Shown here in pieces: positions 7,308-15,628 of a stretch of DNA of 64,000 nucleotides. The stretch lies in the NCBI GenBank assembly GCA_900759105.1, contig CAAETY010000040.1, positions 1 through 64,000 of the forward strand, given 5' to 3'. The DNA comes from Peptococcaceae bacterium. Lineage in GTDB: Bacteria; Bacillota; Peptococcia; Peptococcales; Peptococcaceae. The notes below the pieces were generated by a model that was not told where the DNA came from, did not search any database, and saw only the letters and a program-made list of their open reading frames with translations. The translations under genes were made by a program, and so were the position numbers. How positions within the stretch are numbered: the first letter of the stretch is position 1; each line of letters starts with the position of its first letter.

Positions 7308-9380
7308 ATGAAGGCTTATGATAGTAACATTATCCGTAACATTGCCGTATTATCCCACGATGGCGCGGGGAAAACTGCACTTGTTGAATCCATGTTGTTA
7401 ATGTGCAAGGGTGTTGACGCTGTTGGTCGAGGCAAAGACAACAAGCATATCCTTGATTTTGAACCGGAAGAAATTAATCGTAACGTTACCATTCAATTGG
7501 GCATGGCGCCATGCGAATGGAACGGCTATAAATTAAACTTTATCGATACTCCGGGGTATTCCGAATTTTGCGGTGAAATTAGCGAAGCATTGCGTGCTGC
7601 AGACGGTTTAATGCTCGTTGTTTCTGCTGAATCTGGCATTCAAGTAGACACTATTCGCGCATGGCAATACGGTAAATCCTTGCATTTGCCACGTTTAGTA
7701 TATGTCAATAAGATGGACATGGAAAACGCCGACTTCTTTGGTTCCTTGGAACGCATGAAGGAACTTTTTGGCAAGTCTGTCATGCCACTTCAAGTGCCAA
7801 TCGGTGAGGGTGCTGATTTCCGTGGAATCATTGACATACCTACCATGCAAGCCTATGAATGGGTTGATGGAGAACGCAAAGAATGTGAAATTCCGGATGA
7901 CTTAAAGGATAAAGCAGCAGAAGTACTTGATATGTGCATGGAAGCGGCTGCCGAAGGTAGCGATGAGCTTTTGGAAAAATATCTCGAAGGGGAACCACTC
8001 AGTACCGAAGAAATGTACGAAGGGCTCTACCAAGGGATGATTAACGGTCGTGTATGTCCGGTTCTTTGCGGGAGTGCTGTTTCTCACATTGGTTCCAGAT
8101 TGCTTCTTGATTGCTTAATCAAGTACATGCCGGACACCACCAAGAGTATCAATGAAGCTGTGAATATCGATACCGGTGAAGAATTGCTCGTTAACTATGA
8201 TGACCCATTCTCTGCCTTTGTGTTCAAGACTACCTTGGACCCATTTGCAGGCAAACTCAGTTATGCACGCATCATCAGTGGGAAAGCAACCGAAGGCATG
8301 AGCTTCTACAACACCACCAATGAAACCGAAGACAAGATTTCCAAGATGTTTACCTTGATTGGGAAACAACAAGTACCGCTTACCAGTGCATCTGCCGGGG
8401 ATATTATCGTGATTCCAAAGCTTGATAACGTATGTACCGGTGATACCTTGGCAAGCAAGGAATTTCCAGTGAAGTATCCTGCTATTGCGTTCCCATCTTC
8501 GCTTTATACCGTTTGTGTATCTGCTGAAAATAAAGGCGATGAAGAAAAACTGGGTGCTGCACTAAATAAAATTGCAGAAGAAGACCCAACCTGTGTGGTT
8601 CGTAAAGATGTTGAAAGCGGTCAGCTTCAACTTTCCACCATGGGCGAAGTGCACCTTGACCATATTCTTAGCAAGATGGAAAGAAAATATGGTGCTAAAG
8701 CGCTCTTGAGTAAAGTGTATATTCCATATCGTGAAACTATTCGTGGTAAATCCACTGCGGAAGGAAAGCACAAAAAACAAAGTGGTGGCCACGGTCAATA
8801 TGGACATGTTGTGATTGATCTTGAACCGGCTACCAATGGCGAGGCATTTGAATTTGTGGATGCTATCGTTGGTGGTGCTATTCCTCGTCAATTCATTCCT
8901 GCGGTTGAAAAGGGTGCTGTTGAAACCTTGGCGAAGGGTGTTGTCGCAGGGTATCCGCTCATTAACATTAAGATGACCTTGAAAGACGGCTCATTCCACA
9001 GTGTAGACTCCTCTGAAATGGCATTCAAAGTGGCTGCTTCCTTGGCGCTTAAGAAGGGGATTCCGGAAGCAAAACCGGTGCTCTTAGAACCAATCTACGC
9101 AGTGGATGTGATGGTGCCTGAAGCCTATATGGGTGATATTATCGGTGACATTAGCTCTAAACGTGGACGTGTGCTCGGCATGGAACCGGGTGAAGATGGT
9201 ATTACAACCGTAAAAGCACGTGTGCCTTATTCCGAAATGCTCGAATACGGCGTACAGCTTCGTGCCATGACGCAAGGGCGTGGCAGCTTTGACATGACAT
9301 TTGATACTTATGAAGAAGTTCCGGCAAAGCTCGCCGAAACCATTATTGCAGATTATAAAGCGGCAAATGCAGACGCATAA
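7308..9380 (+). CDS. EF-G-like translation factor GTPase (divergent paralogue)
   Basis: A 690-residue protein with the full EF-G domain order: G domain, then domains II to V. Differences from canonical EF-G mark it as the EF-G-like class. G1 is SHDGAGKT (residues 16-23) rather than AHIDAGKT. G3 reads DTPGYSEF, so the catalytic histidine of DTPGH is tyrosine. The switch I threonine (NVTI) and NKMD are kept. The loop KHKKQSGGHGQYGHV in domain IV is typical. It does not neighbour rpsL/rpsG/tuf as the housekeeping fusA usually does, so the true EF-G is expected elsewhere. A role in ribosome rescue, recycling or stress is inferred. Confidence 0.9.
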   Translation: MKAYDSNIIRNIAVLSHDGAGKTALVESMLLMCKGVDAVGRGKDNKHILDFEPEEINRNVTIQLGMAPCEWNGYKLNFIDTPGYSEFCGEISEALRAADGLMLVVSAESGIQVDTIRAWQYGKSLHLPRLVYVNKMDMENADFFGSLERMKELFGKSVMPLQVPIGEGADFRGIIDIPTMQAYEWVDGERKECEIPDDLKDKAAEVLDMCMEAAAEGSDELLEKYLEGEPLSTEEMYEGLYQGMINGRVCPVLCGSAVSHIGSRLLLDCLIKYMPDTTKSINEAVNIDTGEELLVNYDDPFSAFVFKTTLDPFAGKLSYARIISGKATEGMSFYNTTNETEDKISKMFTLIGKQQVPLTSASAGDIIVIPKLDNVCTGDTLASKEFPVKYPAIAFPSSLYTVCVSAENKGDEEKLGAALNKIAEEDPTCVVRKDVESGQLQLSTMGEVHLDHILSKMERKYGAKALLSKVYIPYRETIRGKSTAEGKHKKQSGGHGQYGHVVIDLEPATNGEAFEFVDAIVGGAIPRQFIPAVEKGAVETLAKGVVAGYPLINIKMTLKDGSFHSVDSSEMAFKVAASLALKKGIPEAKPVLLEPIYAVDVMVPEAYMGDIIGDISSKRGRVLGMEPGEDGITTVKARVPYSEMLEYGVQLRAMTQGRGSFDMTFDTYEEVPAKLAETIIADYKAANADA

Positions 9381-9401
9381 GACCTTCATATGATACAATA
9401 C

Positions 9402-9435
9402 AATCGACATTGACTACGGTTGATGTCGATTTTTA
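9402..9435 (+). terminator. Terminator of the EF-G paralogue
   Basis: ATCGACAT / ATGTCGAT 8-bp stem with a 12-base loop, followed by five T. Confidence 0.8.
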
Positions 9436-9474
9436 ATTGCATGCACTTTCTATCATATATAAAGGAGCTATCTA

Positions 9475-10191
9475 GTGAAATTACCGGAAACCAATCCCAA
9501 AGCGGAAAATGTGACGCTAAAAGTTATTGCTCGTATTCGTACCCATTTCCCAACAAAATTCGGTGTACCACGCCAAAGTGGGTTGGTAGATGGTCTGGAA
9601 AGTATGATTGTTTTCGAGCCGGAATATCGCCATGCAGAGGCCTTGAGAGGTCTTGAGGATGTAGACTACTTGTGGCTTATTTGGTCCTTTTCTGAAGCTA
9701 TCAGGGACGACTGGTCACCAACTGTGCGTCCACCGCGTATGGGTGGAAACACACGCATGGGTGTGTTTGCAACGCGCTCACCATTTCGCCCGAATCCATT
9801 GGCATTGTCCTCTGTTCGCCTTTTGCGTATTGAGGAACGCCCGGGCTTGGGACATGTGCTTATTGTTGATGGGGCTGATCAAATGGACGGCACACCTATC
9901 TATGATATCAAGCCCTATTTGCCCTTTACCGACAGCCATCCCGATGCACGTGCCGGATTTGCAGACCAAACACGCCGGCAATCTGTGCATGTAGAATGTG
10001 AAGAAGCACTGCTTGAACGCTTGCCAAAGCATCTAAGAAACGGCGCCGTGGCTATGCTGGCACAAAATCCTACACCGCATTATAAAAAGGATGAAAATCG
10101 CATTTATGGCGTCTCCTTTGATACTTTTGACATACGTTTTCAAGTGAAAGAAGACGTTTTAACCGTCGTAGACATCATCGCGATGAAATAG
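9475..10191 (+). CDS. trmO: tRNA m6t6A37 methyltransferase TrmO (TsaA/YaeB family)
   Basis: Adds an S-adenosylmethionine-derived methyl group to t6A37 of threonine tRNAs. The 238-residue protein shows the family signatures THFPTKFGVPRQ near residue 22, DYLWLIWSF, and TRSPFRPNP near residue 100 followed by LALSSVRLL. The C-terminal part holds DGTPIYDIKPYLPF. The start is GTG at 9475 with AAGGAG 8 bases upstream. Single gene after a terminator; the acpP promoter follows. Confidence 0.92.
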   Translation: MKLPETNPKAENVTLKVIARIRTHFPTKFGVPRQSGLVDGLESMIVFEPEYRHAEALRGLEDVDYLWLIWSFSEAIRDDWSPTVRPPRMGGNTRMGVFATRSPFRPNPLALSSVRLLRIEERPGLGHVLIVDGADQMDGTPIYDIKPYLPFTDSHPDARAGFADQTRRQSVHVECEEALLERLPKHLRNGAVAMLAQNPTPHYKKDENRIYGVSFDTFDIRFQVKEDVLTVVDIIAMK

Positions 10192-10233
10192 CATTGAATA
10201 CCGCTTTTCGTAGTGGGAATTTCATAAACGCTG

Positions 10234-10261
10234 TTGACATGTAAGTAAAATTAGATATACT
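10234..10261 (+). promoter_or_regulatory. acpP promoter
   Basis: TTGACA (10234-10239), 16 bases and TATACT (10256-10261). The GGTGGAGGGGAG ribosome site lies before the ATG at 10301. Confidence 0.8.
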
Positions 10262-10300
10262 GAATCAAGAAGAACAAATTAAAAGGGTGGAGGGGAGAAA

Positions 10301-10537
10301 ATGGTTTTTGAGCAGGTTAAGGAAAGCCTCGCTGAAATTTTGAGCAAAGACATGGACATGATTGACATGGACACCAAGCTTGTTGACGATTTGGGCGTTG
10401 ATTCCATCGATTCAGTGGAATTAATTATGGCTGTTGAAGAAGTTTACGACATCACCATACCTGAAGAAGACGCCATGGCGATGAAAACTGTCGGCGATGT
10501 TGTTGAGTACATCGAAGATCATATCGTTGAAGACTAA
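10301..10537 (+). CDS. acpP: Acyl carrier protein
   Basis: A 78-residue acidic protein that carries growing acyl chains in type II fatty-acid synthesis. Ser35 in VDSIDSVEL is the 4'-phosphopantetheine attachment site; the usual motif is DSLDTVEL, so Leu is replaced by Ile. Helix III EEVYDITIPEEDAMAM and the closing TVGDVVEYIE match AcpP. It is monocistronic between its own promoter and terminator, and is not in a fab cluster here. A carrier for another pathway cannot be excluded, but length and charge fit AcpP. Confidence 0.93.
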   Translation: MVFEQVKESLAEILSKDMDMIDMDTKLVDDLGVDSIDSVELIMAVEEVYDITIPEEDAMAMKTVGDVVEYIEDHIVED

Positions 10538-10544
10538 ATATTAG

Positions 10545-10583
10545 AATGACACAGTGCGAGATGGACGCTGTGTCATTTTTTGC
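10545..10583 (+). terminator. acpP terminator
   Basis: AATGACACAG / CTGTGTCATT 10-bp stem, 13-base loop, followed by five T. Confidence 0.88.
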
Positions 10584-10601
10584 ATTGTGTAACAATTCGA
10601 T

Positions 10602-10630
10602 TTGAATTATTAAGCATTTTGGAGTATACT
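10602..10630 (+). promoter_or_regulatory. pta promoter
   Basis: TTGAAT (10602-10607), 17 bases and TATACT (10625-10630), about 45 bases before the pta start. Confidence 0.75.
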
Positions 10631-10675
10631 ATCCATATAACGTCATATATGATATTCAAAGGAGAGAATAGACCA

Positions 10676-11653
10676 ATGAATGACATTTGGGAAACACTTG
10701 AAACCCGTATTAAAGGCAAAAACATCACCATCGTTTTTCCGGAAGGCGAAGATGTTCGTATCCTCGGTGCAGTAGCTCGCCATCAAAAAGATGATCTCAT
10801 CGTTCCAATTTTGATTGGTAACCCTGAAAAAGTAACTGCAATCGCTAAAGAAAACGGCATTGACATTGAAGGTGTTCAAATCATCGACCCTAACACCTAT
10901 GCTGAATATGATGAAATGGTTGCTAAATTCGTAGAACGCCGCAAAGGCAAAGCTACCGAAGAAAAAGCACGTGTTCAACTCTTAGACCCTAACTACTTTG
11001 GTACCATGCTCATCTACATGGGCAAAGCAGACGGTATGGTAAGTGGTGCTTGCCACTCCACCGGCGACACCGTACGTCCAGCACTCCAAATCGTTAAGAT
11101 GGCACCTGGCTGCTCCCGCGTAAGTGGTGCAATGGTTATGCTCAAGGGTGAAGAACGTTACCTCTTCAGCGACATCGCTATCAACATCACCGTTGACGCT
11201 CAAGCAATGGGCGAAATTGCTGTTGAAAGTGCGAAGACCGCTAAGACCTTCGACATCGACCCTAAGGTTGCATTGTTGAGCTTCTCCACCAAGGGCTCCG
11301 CAGTATCCCCAGAAAGCGAAAAAGTTGCTGAAGCAACCAAGATTGCGCAAGAACTCGCTCCTGAACTTCCAATCGATGGGGAACTCCAATTTGACGCTGC
11401 ATTTGTAGCAAGCGTTGGTGAACGCAAGGCACCGGGCTCCAAAGTTGCCGGCCATGCAAACACCTTTATCTTCCCTAGCCTTGAAGCTGGTAACATCGGC
11501 TACAAGATTGCTCAACGTTTCGGCGGTTTCGAAGCTATCGGGCCAATCCTTCAAGGTCTTGCTAAACCAATTAATGACCTTTCCCGTGGCTGCAACGAAG
11601 AAGACGCTTACAAGCTCGCTATCATCACTGCAGCACAAGCAGTTGTTGAATAA
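10676..11653 (+). CDS. pta: Phosphate acetyltransferase
   Basis: Interconverts acetyl-CoA and acetyl phosphate, the first half of the acetate/ATP-yielding route of fermenters. The 325 residues match the short, single-domain Pta type, with VSGACHSTGDTVRPALQ and SFSTKGSA and the conserved end GLAKPINDLSRGC. An upstream in-frame ATG at 10580 lies inside the acpP terminator and promoter region, so the ATG at 10676 with AAAGGAGAG is the start. Codon use is strongly biased (highly expressed). No ackA lies next to it. A phosphate butyryltransferase is less likely given the motifs. Confidence 0.94.
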   Translation: MNDIWETLETRIKGKNITIVFPEGEDVRILGAVARHQKDDLIVPILIGNPEKVTAIAKENGIDIEGVQIIDPNTYAEYDEMVAKFVERRKGKATEEKARVQLLDPNYFGTMLIYMGKADGMVSGACHSTGDTVRPALQIVKMAPGCSRVSGAMVMLKGEERYLFSDIAINITVDAQAMGEIAVESAKTAKTFDIDPKVALLSFSTKGSAVSPESEKVAEATKIAQELAPELPIDGELQFDAAFVASVGERKAPGSKVAGHANTFIFPSLEAGNIGYKIAQRFGGFEAIGPILQGLAKPINDLSRGCNEEDAYKLAIITAAQAVVE

Positions 11654-11663
11654 TTGCGTATTG

Positions 11664-11692
11664 AAACCTCTTGCTCCGGCAAGAGGTTTTTT
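11664..11692 (+). terminator. pta terminator
   Basis: AAACCTCTTGC / GCAAGAGGTTT 11-bp stem on a TCCG tetraloop, followed by T-run. Confidence 0.92.
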
Positions 11693-11705
11693 ATGCAAAA
11701 GATGC

Positions 11706-11803
11706 TTGCAATACCGCCAAATATCTGATAGAATATATATCTGTAATCCCTGCTCTGTAAATATTATGACAGAGCCGTTAGTCCGGGGGGAGGAGGTGCA
11801 AGA
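11706..11803 (+). promoter_or_regulatory. rpsF operon promoter and structured leader
   Basis: TTGCAA (11706-11711), 17 bases and TAGAAT (11729-11734) form the promoter. In the leader, GCTCTGT (11752-11758) and ACAGAGC (11769-11775) make a 7-bp hairpin followed at once by CGTTAGTCCGGGGGGAGG next to the ribosome site. S6:S18 complexes are known to bind leaders of this operon that present a CCG element. The sequence here could serve that role but I cannot fold it reliably. Confidence 0.5.
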
Positions 11804-12094
11804 ATGCGCGATTATGAACTTCTTTATATCATTAAGACTGAAGTAGGCGAAGAACAAAACCAAGCTGTTATCGACCGTTACAACGGTGTCCTCGAATCCG
11901 AAGGTGCTGAAGTAGTAAAGGTTGACAAGTGGGGCAAGAGAAAGCTCGCTTACACCATCGACAAAAAGTACACTGATGGTTTCTACGTTTTAGTGACATT
12001 TAAGGGCGAAGCTAACGCTGTCAACGAAGTTGACCGTTTGATGAAGATTGACGAAAGTCTTATCCGCCACATGATCACCCGTGTAGGCGAATAA
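11804..12094 (+). CDS. rpsF: 30S ribosomal protein S6
   Basis: 96-residue small-subunit protein that pairs with S18 on the 16S platform. Begins MRDYELLYII and contains KRKLAYTIDKKYTDGFY and the closing IRHMITRV typical of S6. First of the conserved rpsF-ssb-rpsR operon, 30 bases before ssb. The start at 11804 follows GGGAGGAGG. Probably autoregulated through its leader. Confidence 0.97.
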   Translation: MRDYELLYIIKTEVGEEQNQAVIDRYNGVLESEGAEVVKVDKWGKRKLAYTIDKKYTDGFYVLVTFKGEANAVNEVDRLMKIDESLIRHMITRVGE

Positions 12095-12124
12095 TTCTTT
12101 TATCAGTAGAAAGAGGGCCTAGCA

Positions 12125-12613
12125 ATGAACAAAGTCATCTTAATTGGTCGTTTGACACGTGATCCTGAATTACGTTACACACCGAGCGGTGCAGCCGTTT
12201 GCAATTTCAACATTGCAGTTGATCGTCCGTTCAACTCTCAAAGTGGTGAAAAAGAAGCGGATTTCATTGATATCGTCGTATGGAACAAATCTGCTGAAAA
12301 CGTTGCAAAGTATATGACTAAGGGCCGTCAAATCGCTGTTGAAGGCCGTTTGCAAATTCGTAGCTACGATGGTAACGATGGACAACGCCATTGGCGTACC
12401 GAAGTCGTTGCAGACCGAGTTGAATTCTTGGGCAGTGGCAACGGTAATGCAGGTGGTGGCTACCAAAACAGTAATCAAGGATTCCAAGGTAGCAACCAAG
12501 GCTATCAACGTCAAACTGATCAATTCGCACAGCCAGCAGCTCCAAGAGAAAACCCATCTCTTGGGGGCTTCGGAACTGAAGTCAGCTTCAGTGACGAAGA
12601 TTTGCCGTTTTAA
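12125..12613 (+). CDS. ssb: Single-stranded DNA-binding protein
   Basis: 162 residues. Residues 1-105 form the OB-fold (MNKVILIGRLTRDPELRYTP at the front). A Gly/Asn/Gln-rich flexible linker covers about 106-145. The acidic tip SDEDLPF binds partner replication and repair proteins. It covers ssDNA as a tetramer. Placed between rpsF and rpsR as in most Firmicutes. Confidence 0.97.
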   Translation: MNKVILIGRLTRDPELRYTPSGAAVCNFNIAVDRPFNSQSGEKEADFIDIVVWNKSAENVAKYMTKGRQIAVEGRLQIRSYDGNDGQRHWRTEVVADRVEFLGSGNGNAGGGYQNSNQGFQGSNQGYQRQTDQFAQPAAPRENPSLGGFGTEVSFSDEDLPF

Positions 12614-12632
12614 TTAGGAAAGGAGTCTCAAC

Positions 12633-12866
12633 ATGGCAAGAAGAGAACGCAACAGACGTTCACGCAAGAAAGTTTGCCAGTTCTGTGTTGATAAAGTTGA
12701 ACACATCGACTACAAAGACACGAACCGTCTGAAAAAGTACATGACCGAACGTGGTAAAATTCTTCCACGTCGTATCACCGGTAACTGCGCTAAGCATCAA
12801 CGCGCACTCACCGTTGCAATCAAGCGTGCTAGAGCTATGGCTTTGCTTCCATACTCCAACGACTGA
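12633..12866 (+). CDS. rpsR: 30S ribosomal protein S18
   Basis: 77-residue basic protein with VCQFCVDKVEHIDYKD, a two-cysteine (zinc-type) N-terminus, and the conserved ILPRRITGNCAKHQR and RARAMALLPY. Binds S6 on the 30S platform. AGGAAAGGAG precedes the ATG. Last gene of the operon. Confidence 0.97.
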   Translation: MARRERNRRSRKKVCQFCVDKVEHIDYKDTNRLKKYMTERGKILPRRITGNCAKHQRALTVAIKRARAMALLPYSND

Positions 12867-12888
12867 TTGTAAGATATATTATAAAATC

Positions 12889-12922
12889 AAAGCGATGTTC
12901 CTTGGGGACATCGCTTTTTTTG
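12889..12922 (+). terminator. rpsF-ssb-rpsR terminator
   Basis: AAAGCGATGT / ACATCGCTTT 10-bp stem with a 9-base loop, followed by a T-run. Confidence 0.92.
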
Positions 12923-12960
12923 TGCACACAATAAGAGGGCATATTATTAATGAAGAAAAT

Positions 12961-13012
12961 AAACAAGGAACGTTCCAATGAATTATTCAATGGAGCGTTC
13001 CTTTGTTTTTTT
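12961..13012. terminator. Long bidirectional terminator between rpsR and the XRE gene
   Basis: Near-palindrome AAACAAGGAACGTTCC ... GGAGCGTTCCTTTGTTT, with an inner TGAAT/ATTCA stem, giving close to 30 paired bases with a few mismatches. The T-run on the plus side overlaps the end of the XRE gene; on the minus side T-rich sequence follows too. It insulates the module to its right. Confidence 0.75.
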
Positions 13013-13340
13013 ATTTGAGGGAATTGAGATAAACCGCCAAAAGCTCAAGGGCAGTAGCACGCTCCTTTGACGGAAGTAGCGCAAGACGTGTAAATAATTC
13101 TTCCTGTTCCATATCAAGGGGTGTGTCATCGTCAGTGAGAATTTCGTTTGGAGTGATATGTAGTGCAGCGCAAATATGCAATATCGTTTGTAAGCGCATA
13201 TTGCTTGTACCACGCTCAATGTCTGCATACGCACGGTCCGATAACTCGGCCGCTTCAGCCACCTGTGCCTGGGTGAGACCCATCCTTTTTCGAATAGTAA
13301 GAAGCTTGTTTCCTATAGCGCGATTGTCTGTAATAAGCAT
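13011..13340 (-). CDS. XRE-family HTH transcriptional regulator
   Basis: A 109-residue protein with a Cro/CI-type helix-turn-helix at about residues 10-64 (IRKRMGLTQAQVAEAAELSD, then DIERGTSNMRLQTILHICAA). The helical C-terminus (LFTRLALLPSKERATALELL) may dimerise. A GGAGG ribosome site precedes the ATG. It diverges from a four-gene zinc-ribbon membrane operon, and the shared 130-bp intergenic region holds five copies of AGGAAG/CTTCCT. Local regulation of that operon is the most reasonable inference. No peptidase or toxin partner is fused or adjacent. Confidence 0.92.
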   Translation of the reverse strand: MLITDNRAIGNKLLTIRKRMGLTQAQVAEAAELSDRAYADIERGTSNMRLQTILHICAALHITPNEILTDDDTPLDMEQEELFTRLALLPSKERATALELLAVYLNSLK

Positions 13341-13376
13341 AATTTTTCCTCCATAATTGCTGTTATAGGAATTCTA

Positions 13377-13450
13377 CTTCCTATTAGGCTTGTAAAAGAG
13401 GAAGTATAACCGTATAATAGCAGGAAGAATGCTTCCTATTATTAAGGAAG
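13377..13450. promoter_or_regulatory. Divergent control region with clustered AGGAAG boxes
   Basis: Plus-strand promoter TTGTAA (13390-13395), 17 bases, TATAAT (13413-13418). CTTCCTATTA occurs at 13377-13386 and again at 13432-13441. AGGAAG in the other orientation stands at about 13399, 13422 and 13445. The copies at 13422 and 13432 form an inverted repeat just after the -10. These are candidate operators of the adjacent XRE regulator. Confidence 0.6.
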
Positions 13451-13473
13451 TGAACACGAAAGGGGGGATAGTG

Positions 13474-13764
13474 ATGTTCTGCCAAAAATGTGGAAAAGAA
13501 ATCTCAGATGATGCAACCTACTGTATACATTGTGGATGTGCGGTAGAAACCGGAAGGGTGCGAAAGAATCGAGGCAATTCGAATAGTACAGAAAAGACAG
13601 AAGAGGTGAGCGTCTTGCTGATCTTGTTGTCTTTATTTATTCCAATTGCAGGTATTATCGTGGGCGCTGTTCGTTATAACGAACAGCCGGACACATCAAA
13701 AATCTATATTTGGTGTGGAGTTGGTGCCTTTATTTTTAGTTCCATAGTGTTAGCGTTCTGTTAA
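13474..13764 (+). CDS. Zinc-ribbon membrane protein
   Basis: 96 residues. An N-terminal zinc ribbon MFCQKCGKEISDDATYCIHC (two CxxC pairs, residues 3-6 and 17-20) is followed by a polar linker and two hydrophobic segments at about 45-65 and 75-95. An in-frame ATG at 13429 lies in the operator region; the ribosome site AAGGGGGG at 13460 supports 13474. First of four co-directional genes. Such zinc-ribbon proteins are common in Firmicutes but their roles are mostly unknown. Confidence 0.8.
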   Translation: MFCQKCGKEISDDATYCIHCGCAVETGRVRKNRGNSNSTEKTEEVSVLLILLSLFIPIAGIIVGAVRYNEQPDTSKIYIWCGVGAFIFSSIVLAFC

Positions 13765-13786
13765 ATAGTGAAGGAGGAATAGAAGT

Positions 13787-14125
13787 ATGGCTTCTGAAGA
13801 TTTTATTGAGAAATTGAATTGTTTTTTCTTTGATAACATCACAAGAAAATACAAGAATATTGCAAAAGTCTTTTTCTTTTTTGGATTAGGGTCATTTTTA
13901 CTTGGTTTGGTATTTTTGTTGTTTGGCCTATTATTTAGCTCCTATGGTGCGGGTGCGTTGTATATCTTTTTTGTGGGAATTGGTGTTTGCTTAGTGCCTT
14001 CTTGTTGGTTTTTATATGGTCTTGCGGATTTATTGGACAACGTTCATCATATCCGTTTGGAAATGACTCGTGGATTTTTGTACAATGAGAGGTCAAAATC
14101 AATTGACCAGTTACCACGCTTATAA
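13787..14125 (+). CDS. Two-helix membrane protein
   Basis: 112 residues; family not recognised. A charged N-terminus (MASEDFIEKLN) is followed by two strongly hydrophobic segments, about 28-50 and 54-80, and a cytosolic tail rich in Arg and Asn. GGAGG lies 9 bases before the ATG. It sits 22 bases after the zinc-ribbon gene and 11 before the next, so it is translated as part of the operon. Confidence 0.75.
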   Translation: MASEDFIEKLNCFFFDNITRKYKNIAKVFFFFGLGSFLLGLVFLLFGLLFSSYGAGALYIFFVGIGVCLVPSCWFLYGLADLLDNVHHIRLEMTRGFLYNERSKSIDQLPRL

Positions 14126-14136
14126 GAGGTGACGAG

Positions 14137-15615
14137 ATGGCAGAACGTTATGAAAAGGTGTTCTCACAAGCGGATAATCTTTATTGTACCGGTGCACCGC
14201 TCGTTTTAGAGAAGGGTGCTTTATTAAAAGATGGTCTAACACAAAATATTGTTGCTCAGCTAAAGTTTAAAAGCATACAGGATAAAATCATCAAAGCGGT
14301 TACAGTAAAAATTCTTTCTTATGATACATTAGGAAAACCACTAAAAGAGGAAACGCAGTACCAATATTTGGATCTCTTCGTAAAAAGAGACGAATCCTTT
14401 GGTGAGCAGGTACCGATTATTGTTGTGAATTCGCAAACGCGAAGCTACCAAATCATCGTTTCACAAGTGATTTTTGTAAACAATACCATTTGGACAGGCA
14501 ATGAGGTTTGGACACCACTTGCCCAAGTGCCGTCCTGTAGCGAGGTGCTTCAAGAGCCGGAGCTATGCAAGCAATATGCCATTGAATTTGGCAGCAAAAA
14601 AGGGCAAATGCATAGTATCCAAAGGGACTTGTTTATCTGTGCCTGTGGTGCTATCAACCGCTTAGACGAAGAAAAGTGCCATCAATGTGGCTTGCCAAAA
14701 GAAAAGCTTTTCAATTTTGACAAAGTGGAGCTTCAAAAAAATTGTCAAATTCGATTGGAAAAGGAAGAAGCTGAACGCTTGAGACGTGCAGCTGAACAAG
14801 AACGTAAAAAGCAGGAAATTCGTAAGCTCGCAAAAAAGATCATGAAAATTGGCATTTCGTTAATTATTGTATTGCTGGCTTGTGGCTTTGCGATGGATAA
14901 ATATCAAGAACTTGATAGTGAGTATCAGTACGCAATGTCCCAAATGGAGGAAGGCTACTATGAAGATGCTATCGAAGAATTTAAAGCATTGGGCAATTTC
15001 AAAGATAGCCCTGAACGTGTAAAGCAAGTACAAGATGCCATTGATAAAGAAAAGGCTGAAACCTACAAAGAAGCAAAAGCGCTTCTAGAAGCCGGTGATG
15101 CATCAAAGGCAAAGTATAAATTTAGGGGAATAGAAGGTTACAAGGATGCGGATGAACTTTGTGCAGTTGCCGATGAACAAGAACGTGTCAATGATGTTTA
15201 CATGGAACATACTACCAATACAGATGAGTATGAATGTTTAAGCAATAATGCAATTCAAGAGGTGATGCAAGGTGCCTGGATGTTGGTTGGTCCGGATTAT
15301 CTAAAGAAAATAGTCATTACAGATGATGGAAAAGCAACCGCGGACGATGGAACTATCTATCAATGGAAATTGGATGATAATGATCTTCTATTTTATGAAT
15401 ATGATGAAGAAGATGAAGCATCAAAAAAATATGAAAAATATAGAACTCATTATACGGTGTCGAAAGGTGCCCGAGAAGGCTATTATATTGGTGAAAAAAA
15501 AGAATCAGATTATAGTTATCTCTATTATGAGTTTGAAATTCAAATGATGCTACTTCCGGTTGACTCCGACTATGTAAAGCGCCTACAGGCAGATGTGGCA
15601 AATGAAGAGGAATGA
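14137..15615 (+). CDS. Zinc-ribbon, single-TM protein with paralogous N-domain and TPR-like region
   Basis: 492 residues, unrecognised as a whole. Residues about 1-150 form a beta-rich domain also found in the next gene (shared YEK start and FGEQ-PI- motif). A zinc ribbon follows with Cys168, 170, 181 and 184. A basic helix leads to one transmembrane segment at about 236-253. Beyond it are TPR-like helices (YYEDAIEEFKALGNFKDS), then a Tyr/Asp/Glu-rich C-terminal domain. The cytosolic N-side and exported C-side are inferred from charge. Overall this resembles TcaA-like envelope zinc-ribbon proteins only in layout. Confidence 0.78.
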   Translation: MAERYEKVFSQADNLYCTGAPLVLEKGALLKDGLTQNIVAQLKFKSIQDKIIKAVTVKILSYDTLGKPLKEETQYQYLDLFVKRDESFGEQVPIIVVNSQTRSYQIIVSQVIFVNNTIWTGNEVWTPLAQVPSCSEVLQEPELCKQYAIEFGSKKGQMHSIQRDLFICACGAINRLDEEKCHQCGLPKEKLFNFDKVELQKNCQIRLEKEEAERLRRAAEQERKKQEIRKLAKKIMKIGISLIIVLLACGFAMDKYQELDSEYQYAMSQMEEGYYEDAIEEFKALGNFKDSPERVKQVQDAIDKEKAETYKEAKALLEAGDASKAKYKFRGIEGYKDADELCAVADEQERVNDVYMEHTTNTDEYECLSNNAIQEVMQGAWMLVGPDYLKKIVITDDGKATADDGTIYQWKLDDNDLLFYEYDEEDEASKKYEKYRTHYTVSKGAREGYYIGEKKESDYSYLYYEFEIQMMLLPVDSDYVKRLQADVANEEE

Positions 15616-15628
15616 AAAGGAGGATATC

